From Nakamurella antarctica (lineage in GTDB: Bacteria; Actinomycetota; Actinomycetes; Mycobacteriales; Nakamurellaceae): DNA of 64,000 nucleotides. The position numbers were made by a program, and so were the translations under genes. The notes under the pieces were generated by a model. The model saw nothing but the letters and a program-made list of their open reading frames with translations. It had not been told where the DNA came from and ran no database searches. The DNA lies in the NCBI RefSeq assembly GCF_003860405.1, contig NZ_CP034170.1, forward strand, positions 2,728,001-2,792,000. The letters run 5' to 3'. This document shows positions 1 through 9,060 of the stretch, in pieces (the first letter of the stretch is position 1; each line of letters starts with the position of its first letter).

Positions 1-222
1 GAGCCGGAATTTGCGTCATAGCGCACCGCTCGGCGAAATCTAGCGCCGCTGCGAGTCTCGTTTGACGGCCGGCGCTACAACCGGGCCCGAGACTGGAATT
101 TGGTACCAATCACCCGCTCACAGCGGGCTAATGGTCCCAGATCTGAAACTTACCGACCCAGCCAACACAGCCAACCCAAACAACCCAGCGCACCCAGCCA
201 ACCCAGCCCCCCAGCCGCGCGC
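1..222. other. Non-coding stretch downstream of fbpC
   Basis: No convincing gene is visible here. Bases 150-215 are a cytosine-rich run with short imperfect repeats of the kind CCCAGCCAACCCAG, directly after the fbpC stop. No stem-loop terminator was recognised. Confidence 0.5.
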
Positions 223-1284
223 TCACTCCGGCGAATACGCGCTGACCGGTCCGATCACCTGCAGGTCCACGGACGTGCCGACGCCCGGCATCCCCGGGTG
301 GTCCAGCGCCCGGCAGGTGACGGTGAGCGAAGGATCGTCGGCGAGCTTGACCGTCATCAACGAGTCGTGCCCGCGATAGCTGAGCCCGGCCACTACGCCG
401 CGCGGGCATGGGTGCGATGCATCGCACGGCATCACGGCGATCTGCTCGGGCCGAATCATCACCGTGACATCACCTGCAGCGCAGGCCTTTTCGAGCTGTA
501 AGGCGCCGAGAGCACAGCGTACCGTACTCCCCGAGGCCACCCCGGGGAGTTGGACGGTGTCCCCCAGGAAACCGGCCGTCCACAGGTTCTTCGGGCCGTT
601 GTAAATATCGCGCGGCGCGCCCGCCTGCTGCACCTGGCCATTTCTCATCACCAGGACCTGGTCGGCGAACGACAGCGCTTCCTCTTGGTCGTGCGTCACC
701 AACACCGTGGTGACTCCTTCTTTTGCTAGCACCGCGGCCACGAGATCCCTGGTGGCGCTGCGTAAACCAGCGTCGAGGGCGGCGAACGGCTCATCCAGCA
801 GCATTAAACGGGGGCGGGTCGCGAGCGCCCGTGCCAGCGCCACGCGCTGTTGTTGCCCGCCGGACAGTTCGTGCGGGCGTCGGCCCAGAATCCCTAAGTC
901 CAAGCTAACAAGTTCCATTAGTTCCGTGATTCGAGCATCGCCGCGACGTTCCTTGCGGCCCAACGCGAATGCAACGTTTTGCCGGATCGTCAGGTGTGGG
1001 AACAACGCACCTTCCTGAGCGACGTAGCCAATCGCACGGCGTTCCGGCGGCACCCAGCGCGCCGCAGAAGTGCCTCCCACGGTAACCACTTCGCCGCCGA
1101 TCACGACGGAGCCAGCGTCGGGTCGCTCGAATCCGGCAATGATCCGCAGCAGTGTGGTTTTACCGCAGCCGGACGGACCCAGCAGCGCGGTGGTACTGCC
1201 GGCAGCCACCTGAAGGTCGACGCCGTCCAGTGCGCGGACGGCGCCAAAGCTCTTGTGCAGACCTGTTACGACGAGGTGGTTCAT
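223..1284 (-). CDS. fbpC: Ferric iron ABC transporter ATP-binding protein FbpC
   Basis: A 353-residue ABC ATPase that would energise uptake of Fe3+ delivered by FbpA through FbpB. Visible motifs are Walker A GPSGCGKTT near residue 37, the signature LSGGQQQR, Walker B LMLLDEPFAALD and the H-loop VLVTHDQEEAL. A C-terminal TOBE-like region of about 110 residues follows, giving the length usual for FbpC/PotA-type proteins. Its start overlaps the end of the permease gene by 4 bases, and it is last in a three-gene minus-strand operon. Iron specificity is inferred from the substrate-binding protein. Confidence 0.9.
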   Translation of the reverse strand: MNHLVVTGLHKSFGAVRALDGVDLQVAAGSTTALLGPSGCGKTTLLRIIAGFERPDAGSVVIGGEVVTVGGTSAARWVPPERRAIGYVAQEGALFPHLTIRQNVAFALGRKERRGDARITELMELVSLDLGILGRRPHELSGGQQQRVALARALATRPRLMLLDEPFAALDAGLRSATRDLVAAVLAKEGVTTVLVTHDQEEALSFADQVLVMRNGQVQQAGAPRDIYNGPKNLWTAGFLGDTVQLPGVASGSTVRCALGALQLEKACAAGDVTVMIRPEQIAVMPCDASHPCPRGVVAGLSYRGHDSLMTVKLADDPSLTVTCRALDHPGMPGVGTSVDLQVIGPVSAYSPE

Positions 1285-2828
1285 CGGCCGAGCACCCGCC
1301 GGGATTGTTGCAGCAGCAGGAAAGTCACAGGAACTGACACTCCAATCATTAAAGCCGCATACGGGGCGGCGGCCACATAGTCAATACTGCCCGTCAAACT
1401 CCAAAAGCGCGTAGCGAGCGTTCTAAAACCTGTAGGACCCAACATCAGCGTCGCGGTCAATTCAGTGGTCACCGCGAGAAACACCAATGACGCCGCCGTG
1501 GCGATCCCCGGCGCGGCGAGCGGGAGCGTCACGCGCCATAACGTCACGAATGACGCCTTACCCAAGGCGCGGGAGGCCTCTTCCAGTTCCACCCGAGACT
1601 GGGCGAGGCCCGCGCGGATAGACACCATTGCCCGCGGCAGAAACAGCAGCAAGTAGGCCACGAGCAGGGTGAACTGTGTCTGATAGATGGGCTTGAGGTA
1701 GTGCACGGTCACGGTGACCAACGCCAGCGAGATGACGAGTGAGGGCATCGAACCGGCCAGGTAGCTGATGCGTTCGGTGGTCGCGCTAACCACGCCGCGA
1801 CGGCGCACAGCCAGGTAGGAGGCGGGGAAGGCCAGCACCGTCACCATCAATGCCGCGATCGCGCCGATTTTGAGGGTCGCCGCAGCGGCAGACCACACGG
1901 AGCTGGTCCAGACGGCGGGCCCACCGAGCCCCAGCCAGTAAGCCACACTCGACAGCGGCACCACGAGTGCGCCGATGACGACGGTCGACAGCGCCAGTAG
2001 CGCTGGCGCCATCCAGCGGCCCAGCCGAATCGGTTCCTGGACCCGGGGACTCCCCGCGCCCACTCGCGCTGTTCGGCGGCGGGAGAGCAGATACTCCCCC
2101 ACGACGAGAATCAAGCAGCAGCCGACTAAAACGATGGCCAACATGTTGCCTGCGGTGCTGGCGAATGACGACTGGAACTGTTCGTAAATAGCTGTTGTAA
2201 AGGTGGAGAAGCGCAGTGTTTGAAAAGCGCCGAACTCTGCCAGCACGTGGATACCGACGAGCAGGCAACCACCGAGCAGCGCCGGTCGCAGCTGTGGGAG
2301 CGTGACGGATACGAACGACCGAATCGAGCCCATTCCGAGCGAACGCGCCTGTTCGCGCCAAGCGGGGTCGATGGTCCGAAGTGCCCCGGCGACCGGCAGG
2401 TACACGAGCGGGAAATAGGCCAATGTCAGGATCAGCGTGGAGCCGCTGAGGCCGTCGATGCTGGGGACCACCGACACCCAGCCGTAGCTGGTGACGAACG
2501 CGGGAATAGCAAGGGGCGCCACCAGCAACGGGCCCCAGATCCGTCTGCCAACAACGTTGGTGCGCTCCACCAGCAGCGCGCAGCCCAAGCCCAGGAAGGT
2601 GCAGGCCAACATCGTCAGGATGGTGAGAAAGCCGGTGTTGAGCAACAATTCGCCAACGCGGGGCCGAAAGATCAGCGCGCGCGCACGTTCTGGGCCGGCT
2701 TGAATCAGCGACCACACCACGAACCCGATCGGCACTAGCGAGACGAGGGCCACCAACCCCGCTAACGACATCAAGACCGGCGACGCTCCCCCGAGGGAGA
2801 ATCTAGCCGGCCTGATGCGAGGGGCCAA
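1281..2828 (-). CDS. fbpB: Ferric iron ABC transporter permease FbpB
   Basis: A 515-residue inner-membrane permease with about twelve hydrophobic segments and two binding-protein-dependent transport domains. Two EAA-type loops, the contact sites for the ATPase, are seen: one around WREQARSLGMGSIRSF and one around LEEASRALGKASFVTLW. The duplicated layout is typical of FbpB/ThiP-class permeases. The start appears to be TTG at 2828, 23 bases after the fbpA stop. The gene overlaps fbpC, so the two are probably translationally coupled. Confidence 0.9.
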   Translation of the reverse strand: MAPRIRPARFSLGGASPVLMSLAGLVALVSLVPIGFVVWSLIQAGPERARALIFRPRVGELLLNTGFLTILTMLACTFLGLGCALLVERTNVVGRRIWGPLLVAPLAIPAFVTSYGWVSVVPSIDGLSGSTLILTLAYFPLVYLPVAGALRTIDPAWREQARSLGMGSIRSFVSVTLPQLRPALLGGCLLVGIHVLAEFGAFQTLRFSTFTTAIYEQFQSSFASTAGNMLAIVLVGCCLILVVGEYLLSRRRTARVGAGSPRVQEPIRLGRWMAPALLALSTVVIGALVVPLSSVAYWLGLGGPAVWTSSVWSAAAATLKIGAIAALMVTVLAFPASYLAVRRRGVVSATTERISYLAGSMPSLVISLALVTVTVHYLKPIYQTQFTLLVAYLLLFLPRAMVSIRAGLAQSRVELEEASRALGKASFVTLWRVTLPLAAPGIATAASLVFLAVTTELTATLMLGPTGFRTLATRFWSLTGSIDYVAAAPYAALMIGVSVPVTFLLLQQSRRVLGR

Positions 2829-2851
2829 CGATGTTGACCCCGATTTCTCGG

Positions 2852-3958
2852 TCAGAGCAACCCAACTTCCGTCATCAGGTCCGTGACGGCAACGCTGTTG
2901 AGCGAAGCCGGGTCCACTACTGGCGCTTCGAGGCTGGACAGCGGTTTGAGCGCCTTGTTCGTCTCAGACGTGATGTCTGCCAACGGGTATTCCAGCACGT
3001 TGTTCGCCACGATCTCCTGGCCCTTTTTACTGGTCAAGAATTTCAGGAACTTTTGGGCCAGCTCCTTCTTGTCGCTGGAGGCCAGCACTCCGGCCCCGGA
3101 AACACTGACGAAGGCTCCCGGGTCTTGGTTACCAAAGAAGTGCAGCGCGGTGTTCGAACTGTTTTCTTTCGTCTTCGCTTGATCGCCGTACCAGTAGTAG
3201 TGGTAGATCACGCCGCCGTCGACTTCGCCGGCGTTGACCGCTTTCATGACGGTCGAATTGCCCTTGTAAATCGCAGCGTCGTTCTTCATCGCGGTCAACC
3301 ACGTTTTAGTAGCGTCGGCGCCCTTCAATTCATATAGCGCGCTAATGATGGCTTGGAAGTCGGCGCCACTGGGCGATGCGGCCCAACGGCCCTTCCACGC
3401 CGGGTCGGCGAGATCGATGAGGGACTTGGGCAGCTGCGCCTGCGTGAGCTTCGAGGTGTTGTAGACGAAAACAGTTGACCGGGCGGCAACTCCCACCCAC
3501 TTACCGGTACTTGGCGAATACTGGGCCGGGATCTGCGAGGTGGTGCCTGGATCTACCGGTGCGAACAGGCCGGCCTGCTCCACGAGGTTCATCCCTGGCG
3601 AGTTTTCGGTGATGAACACGTCGGCAGGCGAGTCTGCACCTTCGGCAACTATCTGGTTCGCCATCTCCAAGTCGCTGCCGTTGCGCAACTGGACCTTGAC
3701 GCCACCGTTTTCTTTACTGAACTCGTCGGCCCACGCTTGGGTCAGGTTCTCATGCTGCGCGTTGTAAATCACGAGCGCTGACGGGTCCAGAGGCTGTTCT
3801 TCGTCGGTCGGCGCTGCGCCACTGGCCGTAGGTGCATTCGAAGTGTTTGATCCAGAACCGCCCTGGGCAGCCGGGGTGGATGTGGAGCCGCACGCTGCGA
3901 GCACGACCAAGGCAGTGATGCTGGAAGTGACCAGCACCAGATGACGTTTGGTGAACAT
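2852..3958 (-). CDS. fbpA: Iron(III)-binding lipoprotein FbpA
   Basis: A 368-residue extracytoplasmic solute-binding protein. The N-terminus is a lipoprotein signal peptide with lipobox LVVLAAC, followed by a Ser/Thr/Ala-rich linker. The body matches FbpA/FutA-type ferric-binding proteins: a VYNAQHE-type first strand, PADVFITENSPG, and a tyrosine cluster YHYYWYGDQ that in this family holds iron. It is first in the fbpABC operon and faces a divergent response regulator. A DtxR/IdeR-like box lies about 100 bases upstream, which suggests iron repression. Confidence 0.9.
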   Translation of the reverse strand: MFTKRHLVLVTSSITALVVLAACGSTSTPAAQGGSGSNTSNAPTASGAAPTDEEQPLDPSALVIYNAQHENLTQAWADEFSKENGGVKVQLRNGSDLEMANQIVAEGADSPADVFITENSPGMNLVEQAGLFAPVDPGTTSQIPAQYSPSTGKWVGVAARSTVFVYNTSKLTQAQLPKSLIDLADPAWKGRWAASPSGADFQAIISALYELKGADATKTWLTAMKNDAAIYKGNSTVMKAVNAGEVDGGVIYHYYWYGDQAKTKENSSNTALHFFGNQDPGAFVSVSGAGVLASSDKKELAQKFLKFLTSKKGQEIVANNVLEYPLADITSETNKALKPLSSLEAPVVDPASLNSVAVTDLMTEVGLL

Positions 3959-4061
3959 TAGAAGATTTCCTCTTTCGATCCAACGACGGCGCTAGCCGTG
4001 AAATGTGTGTAGCTTCGAATTGCAGCCAGGCAACCTTGCAGTTTCTGACGGGCTTAGGTAC

Positions 4062-4080
4062 TGAGGTAAGGCTACCCTTT
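4062..4080. promoter_or_regulatory. DtxR/IdeR-like iron box, fbpA-proximal
   Basis: The 19-base sequence TGAGGTAAGGCTACCCTTT agrees at 14 of 19 positions with the DtxR/IdeR consensus TTAGGTTAGSCTAACCTAA (counted by eye). It lies in the divergent spacer 104 bases before the fbpA start. Iron-dependent repression is an inference from the match and the neighbour. Confidence 0.6.
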
Positions 4081-4169
4081 GCAAGACGTGGTCGGCAATC
4101 AAAACTGAGAGCAACCTGAGTGATTGGCGTTACAGCAAGCGCTCCCCCACCGCACCAGGGATACTTGCT

Positions 4170-4188
4170 ACAGGTAGGGCTAGCCTTT
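4170..4188. promoter_or_regulatory. Second DtxR/IdeR-like box, before the response regulator
   Basis: ACAGGTAGGGCTAGCCTTT matches about 12 of 19 positions of the DtxR/IdeR consensus, including the central GGCTA and flanking AGGT/CCT. It ends 14 bases before the GTG start of the response regulator, so a bound regulator could block that gene. Weaker than the first box. Confidence 0.45.
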
Positions 4189-4202
4189 CAACGGGGGAAA
4201 TC

Positions 4203-4871
4203 GTGCGCATTTTAGTAGTCGAAGACGAGCCCTTATTGGCCAAAACCATTGAGCGGGGCTTACGTGCCGAGGGCTTTGTGGTGGAGCTCGCCGCCGACGG
4301 CGAGGTAGGGCTCGAAATGGCCCTGGTAGGGGCGTTTGACGTCATCGTGCTCGACATCATGCTGCCAAAGCTGAACGGATACAACGTTCTGCGCGGTCTC
4401 CGCAAAGCCGAGGTGTGGTCGGCCGTCCTCATGCTGACGGCGAAGGACGGGGAGTACGACCAAACCGACGCATTCGATTTCGGCGCCGACGATTACTTGA
4501 CGAAGCCATTCTCGTTCCCCATTTTGCTGGCGCGGCTTCGCGCGCTGGCACGCCGAGGCGCCCCTGCACGCCCGACTGTGTTGACTGCGGGCGAATTGAC
4601 GTTGGACCCTTCTCGCCATCTCGTGACCAAGCGGGGAGAGGTAGTAGCGGTGACTCCGCGCGAGTTCGGGGTGCTGGAATTCCTGATCCGGCACCAAGAT
4701 TCGGTAGTGACGAAAAATGCTTTGCTGCAGGGCGTCTGGGACGCGAACTACGAGGGCGACGACAATGTTGTAGAGGTGTACATCGGCTATTTAAGACGCA
4801 AAATTGATGTGCCGTTCGATACCAAAACCATTGAAACAGTGCGCGGTGTCGGTTACCGACTCTTGGGTTGA
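4203..4871 (+). CDS. OmpR/PhoB-family response regulator
   Basis: A 222-residue two-component response regulator. The receiver domain (about 1-115) has the acidic pair at ED8, the phospho-acceptor D51 in VLDIMLP, a conserved T near 79 and K101 in LTKPF. A winged-helix DNA-binding domain follows (about 125-220), ending GVGYRLLG. GTG start at 4203 behind a G/A-rich GGGGGAAA. It is divergent from fbpABC and convergent with the histidine kinase 11 bases downstream, its likely partner. Control of iron uptake is suggested by position only. Confidence 0.9.
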   Translation: MRILVVEDEPLLAKTIERGLRAEGFVVELAADGEVGLEMALVGAFDVIVLDIMLPKLNGYNVLRGLRKAEVWSAVLMLTAKDGEYDQTDAFDFGADDYLTKPFSFPILLARLRALARRGAPARPTVLTAGELTLDPSRHLVTKRGEVVAVTPREFGVLEFLIRHQDSVVTKNALLQGVWDANYEGDDNVVEVYIGYLRRKIDVPFDTKTIETVRGVGYRLLG

Positions 4872-4882
4872 ACCAAGGTTAG

Positions 4883-6286
4883 CTACCGGCTGGTTGGTTG
4901 CGTACGGGGCAGCAACAGTGTGACTTTCGCGCCGCCCCATTCGGATTCGTCGATCACCACGCGGCCATGGTGAGCGGCGACGATCTCCTGGGTAATGGCC
5001 AGTCCCAGCCCCGTCCCGCCGCCGCTGCGCGCCCGGTCATCATCCAAGCGTACGAAGCGAGCCAAGGCGCGCTCTCGGTCGACGGTTGCGATACCAGGGC
5101 CATCGTCGCTGACGCTGACTGCTACGTGCTCAGCTAGTTCTTCGACGACGATGTGAACGCGAGACCTACTGTGGCGCAGCGCATTATCCGAAATATTGCG
5201 GATCGCTCGGGTCAGTTGGGACGCATCGCCGACAACCTGCACTGCAGCGATGCTATGCGTAATGGCCACCGCCGGCGCATCAGGACCGCGGTGGTGCACA
5301 TCTTTGATGCGACGAAGTTCGGAATGCAACAGGTCGTCGATATCGACGTCGGCGAAACGGGGATGTAGACCACGTTCGTCCGCGCTGGCGAGCAAAAGAA
5401 GGTCAGATACCAACTGTTGCATTCGCCGTGCCTCCGGCAAAAGCGTGCCGGCAACCATCTCTTTATCCAACAGTGCAGGCCGGTATTGCACCAGTTCAAG
5501 CCCTGCCACGATGGTCGACAGCGGACTCCTGAGCTCATGCGAGGCATCACCGACAAACCTGCGCTGAGCCAGCTGCCCGGACTCCAACCGCGCCAACATA
5601 TCGTTCATTGTTGTTGCTAATTGGGCTATCTCATCCGATGCAGCCGGCACCGGCACGCGTTCGGAAAGGTCGGCGCTGCTGATCTCCGAGACACGTCGGC
5701 GAATCGATTCGACCGGCCGCAATGATCGCCCCACCAACCAAAAGTTCGCCACGCCCGTCACGGCGAGTATCAGTGGGATTCCACCCACCAGAAACAGTGC
5801 GACGGTGTGCAGCACGGATTCCGTGGCTTCTTGGGACGAGCCGACGATGACGACGTAATTCCCGTCAATTCCAGCGGCCCCTTGGGCGACGACCAAAAAT
5901 CTACCGAGGTCATCCCCCAGTTCGGTTCGGCCGGCATCAACGTACTCGCCGACGCTGGGCCGCTCGGGCGTCATGGGAATGGCTGGCGCCCCTGCTGATG
6001 CTTGGACGATGGCTCCCGAGCTGTCCAGGATCTGGGTGAGAAGGGTGTTCCCGTCGTTGGCCAGCAGTATCTGATCCAGCTGCGCTGCGGGTTCGGTGCG
6101 TAGAGCCGCCACCAGTTGTTGCGTCCGTGTTTGGGCGTCAGCTCGTCCGGCATTTTCCAGCGAGTGTTTAAGCAGAAACAGGAGCAGTCCGGATGCTGCC
6201 ACCAACGCAAAACCCACGACAACGACGGAGGCAAACGCCGAGCGGAGTCGAACATTCCACCGCTCGGGGTTCAGTTCCACCCGCAT
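4883..6286 (-). CDS. Sensor histidine kinase
   Basis: A 467-residue membrane histidine kinase. Two transmembrane segments (about 17-39 and 160-184) flank a sensor loop of about 120 residues. A HAMP linker, a HisKA domain with the phospho-accepting H250 in DASHELRSP, and a HATPase_c domain with NISDNALRH, DDGPGIA and GGTGLGLAI follow. The ATG start is at 6286. It lies tail-to-tail with the response regulator at 4203-4871 instead of in the usual co-directional operon, but no other partner is adjacent. Confidence 0.9.
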   Translation of the reverse strand: MRVELNPERWNVRLRSAFASVVVVGFALVAASGLLLFLLKHSLENAGRADAQTRTQQLVAALRTEPAAQLDQILLANDGNTLLTQILDSSGAIVQASAGAPAIPMTPERPSVGEYVDAGRTELGDDLGRFLVVAQGAAGIDGNYVVIVGSSQEATESVLHTVALFLVGGIPLILAVTGVANFWLVGRSLRPVESIRRRVSEISSADLSERVPVPAASDEIAQLATTMNDMLARLESGQLAQRRFVGDASHELRSPLSTIVAGLELVQYRPALLDKEMVAGTLLPEARRMQQLVSDLLLLASADERGLHPRFADVDIDDLLHSELRRIKDVHHRGPDAPAVAITHSIAAVQVVGDASQLTRAIRNISDNALRHSRSRVHIVVEELAEHVAVSVSDDGPGIATVDRERALARFVRLDDDRARSGGGTGLGLAITQEIVAAHHGRVVIDESEWGGAKVTLLLPRTQPTSR

Positions 6287-6408
6287 TCAGCGCCTGCCTC
6301 TCGCTCGCTACGTTCGCTACAAATGCCGAGGTTCGCCTCCGCCGACGATGTCGATCCAACCAGACAAACTGTCAGCACAGGAGATGCGACAACGAATGTC
6401 GTAGTCGG

Positions 6409-6894
6409 CTAGTTATCGCCCTGGTTTTCGACGCTGCCCTGGTTTTCGACGCTGCCCTGGTTATCGCCGCTGCCCTGGTTGTCGACGCTGCCCTGATTAC
6501 TGTCACTGCCCTGGTTGTCGCCGCGTTCGGACTGCGAGGACTCCCTGGAGTCCCCGTGGCCGCCTTCGCCCTCCGCTACCAGCGCGAGTGTGCCTGCGCC
6601 AATACCTACCCCGATGATGAGGGTTACAACGAGTTGGGTGGCACGATGCCGGACGAAACCTCCTACCCGGGTGGCCGTTTTCCCCCGGACCTTTTCCGGC
6701 GAGCCGGCCACAGGGGCAGGGTCATCCACAGCCGCACTGCCGCCGGTCGCGAAGGCTCCGCTTGTCTGAGGCTCCGACGCCTGCGCAGCGGGCACTTCTT
6801 CGGCTACTTCAGGGTGCACCGCATTCACGTCTTGGTGGTACTGCTGTGATGCCGAACGGTCGTCCATGGGTGATGAGGAATCTGGGGTCGTCAT
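6409..6894 (-). CDS. Small membrane protein with NQGS-repeat tail
   Basis: About 161 residues, family not recognised. The start at 6894 is chosen because AAGGAG lies 6 bases upstream; a longer reading from 6924 lacks this. The acidic/Ser-rich N-terminus of about 85 residues is followed by one transmembrane helix (LVVTLIIGVGIGAGTLAL) and then a low-complexity tail of five imperfect repeats of the type DNQGS/ENQGS. The topology suggests a cytosolic N-terminus and an exported repetitive tail. The DNA of the tail is a tandem 18-base repeat (6410-6520) that may vary in copy number. Confidence 0.6.
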   Translation of the reverse strand: MTTPDSSSPMDDRSASQQYHQDVNAVHPEVAEEVPAAQASEPQTSGAFATGGSAAVDDPAPVAGSPEKVRGKTATRVGGFVRHRATQLVVTLIIGVGIGAGTLALVAEGEGGHGDSRESSQSERGDNQGSDSNQGSVDNQGSGDNQGSVENQGSVENQGDN

Positions 6895-6979
6895 GTGGCT
6901 CCTTAATTGATGAAGTGCGAACAACCCAAGCCTGGCAAGCCAACTTCAGGGCTGGGTCAGAGTTCTTCGGTGAAAAGAC

Positions 6980-7699
6980 CTAATTTGCAGGATGTTTGGG
7001 GTGAGCATCTTGCCAGCGCACGAGCAGGGGCGCCGATAAAATCCACAGTGCGGTCGTGAAGAGCAACAACGCGGCACCTAATGTGATCGACCCAGCGAGG
7101 TCGCTCAGCCAGTGCACTCCGAGGTACAGGCGGTCCCACGCAACAACGAGCATTGCGACAACAGCAACGACAGCGGTGAGCACTGTGGTGCGAACACTTC
7201 GTGCCGAGGAGATCAGTACCAGGGCGATGCTTCCGTACACCATCACCGCGCCTGTCATGTGACCCGAGGGAAACGATCCGTTGGTCTCGAGAACGAGTTG
7301 AGTGGCTAGCGGCGGCCGGACCCTGCTCACCATAGCCTTCGCGACCACGATGCCGAACCCTGCGACGCCGAGGGTCACCATGATGTAGGCGGCATTGACC
7401 CATTGCCGACGGCGCCACCAGAGCCAGGCGGCGAATAGTGTGGCCGTGAGCGCGGCGCCGACCGGATCGGCAATCAGCGAGATCAGCCGAGCGAGCACCG
7501 TCAGAAAGTCATGACGGGCTGAGACGAACCACGTCAAAGTTGGTTGATCGAGGCTGCCGGTGGGTCCGCTGACGGACACCGAAGTCGCAAGAACCACAAA
7601 AGCAATCAGCGGGACAACCGCGACACCGACAAGAATCCCAGCCCTGCGGTAAGCGGGATCGTGATGAAGGCGGGGCCTCTCCCGCTGGATCATATTCAT
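6980..7699 (-). CDS. PAP2-superfamily membrane phosphatase
   Basis: A 239-residue integral membrane phosphatase of the PAP2 (type 2 phosphatidic acid phosphatase/BacA-like) family. All three motifs are present: K-x6-RP in KAMVSRVRPP, PSGH in FPSGHMTGA, and R-x5-H-x3-D in RLYLGVHWLSD. About six hydrophobic segments are visible. Likely substrates are lipid pyrophosphates or phosphatidylglycerol phosphate, which the sequence cannot decide. ATG at 7699 is chosen because upstream sequence overlaps the DedA gene; a GTG 6 bases earlier is possible. Confidence 0.85.
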   Translation of the reverse strand: MNMIQRERPRLHHDPAYRRAGILVGVAVVPLIAFVVLATSVSVSGPTGSLDQPTLTWFVSARHDFLTVLARLISLIADPVGAALTATLFAAWLWWRRRQWVNAAYIMVTLGVAGFGIVVAKAMVSRVRPPLATQLVLETNGSFPSGHMTGAVMVYGSIALVLISSARSVRTTVLTAVVAVVAMLVVAWDRLYLGVHWLSDLAGSITLGAALLLFTTALWILSAPLLVRWQDAHPKHPAN

Positions 7700-7764
7700 G
7701 ACCACATCATGAACTTTTGATGCTGAAGGGAAGCTGAGAACTTCGGGAGCTGCTGGCCAACCGG

Positions 7765-8391
7765 CTATCGCGCCGGCTGGCGAAGGCGCTGCCGAATCAG
7801 GTGTGCCAACACAGGTAGGACGGAGACTGCAACGATCGAAACAAGAATCAACTCGATGTGGTCTCGAACAAACGGCACGCCGCCCAGCGAATATCCCAGC
7901 AGCGTCACTCCCGTACCCCAGAGGACACCGCCAAGGAGGTTGTAGATCACAAAGGTGCGGGGGCGCATTCCGGACGCGCCGGCGACCGTCGGGGTGAAGG
8001 TGCGCACGATGGGGACAAAGCGGGCCAGCGCAACGGTTCTCGCCCCGTACTTCTCGAAGAACGCCTGCGCCTTTTCCACATGGCTTCGGCGGAAAAACTT
8101 CGAGTCCTCGCGCTTGTACAGGCTCGGCCCTGCCCGACGTCCGATCTGGTAGCCAACCTGATCTCCGAGTACCGCCGCCACCGGAATAGTCACGAGGAGC
8201 AGCCATAACGGTGCAAATGGCGCGGCCCCGGCGGCGAGAAGTCCAGCAGTGAAGAGCAACGAGTCGCCCGGCAGAAAGAAGCCGAGCAGTAGTGCGGTTT
8301 CAGCGAAGACAATTATTAAGACTCCGAGGAGACCAAAGGCCCCTAGCAAAGTAGTGGAATCCATGAAGGCGGGCAGGGCAGCAGTCGTCAT
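7765..8391 (-). CDS. DedA-family membrane protein
   Basis: About 208 residues with the DedA/SNARE-associated signature: a hydrophobic N-terminal hairpin, LLGFFLPGDSLLF, GDQVGYQIGRRAGP, then FxRRSHVEKAQAFFEKYGARTVALARFVP and the proline/glycine-rich TPTVAGASGM. DedA proteins are bacterial lipid scramblases or flippases with roles in envelope homeostasis. The start at 8391 is preferred by family length; an in-frame start at 8451 would add 20 residues. Next gene (PAP2, 65 bases on) also handles lipid phosphates, so the pair may act together on undecaprenyl-type lipids. Confidence 0.85.
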   Translation of the reverse strand: MTTAALPAFMDSTTLLGAFGLLGVLIIVFAETALLLGFFLPGDSLLFTAGLLAAGAAPFAPLWLLLVTIPVAAVLGDQVGYQIGRRAGPSLYKREDSKFFRRSHVEKAQAFFEKYGARTVALARFVPIVRTFTPTVAGASGMRPRTFVIYNLLGGVLWGTGVTLLGYSLGGVPFVRDHIELILVSIVAVSVLPVLAHLIRQRLRQPAR

Positions 8392-8664
8392 CGGCGGAAG
8401 CCGGACTTGACTGGTCCACTGCGTGCAACACGCACGAGCTCGCACGAACATACTGCCTGCGCTATAACAACTCTCGAATCGGGTGTGGCCATATTTTGAT
8501 CCATGTACCCCAGTATGACGAGTGATTACTGTGGGGACGCTGAGATTTAATGCTGTCCGTCGAACATGAGTAGCCGCACATCTTCGCTCAGGAACATCTC
8601 AGGTCTAGTCCGCCACAGTTGTTGCCAGGAGCCACATTCGGTGGTTTCACGGAAGGGACAGACC

Positions 8665-9015
8665 ATGAAGCTCAACAGGAAGATTGTTTTCCCACTGCTG
8701 GCAGCATCCGCCATTGCTCTGGGCGGGTCCGGTATTGCCGTAGCTAATGCGGCATCCGCTCCAGAAACCGGGAACGTTCAAGACGCACCAGGCGCCGCCG
8801 ACACCCCCGAAGCAGGCGACACCCCCGACGCACCAGGCGCCGTTGACACCCCCGAAGCAGGCGACACCCCCGACGCACCAGGCGCCGCCGACACCCCCGA
8901 AGCAGGCGACACCCCCGACGCACCAGGCGCCGCCGACGCACCAGGCGCCGCCGACACCCCCGAAGCAGGCGACACCCCCGACGCACCAGGCGCCGCCGAC
9001 ACCGCCGGCAACTGA
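8665..9015 (+). CDS. Secreted repeat protein, 15-residue acidic Pro/Ala repeats
   Basis: About 116 residues. The start at 8665 has a GGAAGGGA ribosome binding site. Residues 1-27 form a Sec signal peptide (MKLNRKIVFPLLAASAIALG, then AVANA-A). The mature part is almost wholly a tandem repeat of DAPGAADTPEAGDTP (15 residues), four full copies with one A-to-V change plus partial copies. It has no cysteines or hydrophobic stretches and is strongly acidic, so it is probably a disordered envelope or extracellular protein. Family not recognised. A strong terminator follows. Confidence 0.65.
   Translation: MKLNRKIVFPLLAASAIALGGSGIAVANAASAPETGNVQDAPGAADTPEAGDTPDAPGAVDTPEAGDTPDAPGAADTPEAGDTPDAPGAADAPGAADTPEAGDTPDAPGAADTAGN
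8782..9003 (+). repeat. 45-base coding tandem repeat
   Basis: In-frame tandem repeats of 45 bases (units beginning GACGCACCAGGCGCC) make up most of the mature secreted protein. One truncated 18-base unit sits before the last full unit, consistent with slippage or recombination between repeats. Confidence 0.85.
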
Positions 9016-9060
9016 TCTGGGCCGCAGAGCCGGCTCACACGGAACCAGTCCTTGCCATTG

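Noticed and set aside
62-501. Open frames on both strands at the left edge
   Set aside because: Low-complexity Pro/Asn or Trp/Val translations from a C-rich repeat tract and the antisense of fbpC; no start context or family.
8782-9003. CRISPR-like repeat array
   Set aside because: Repeats are contiguous without spacers, in frame, and encode the secreted protein.
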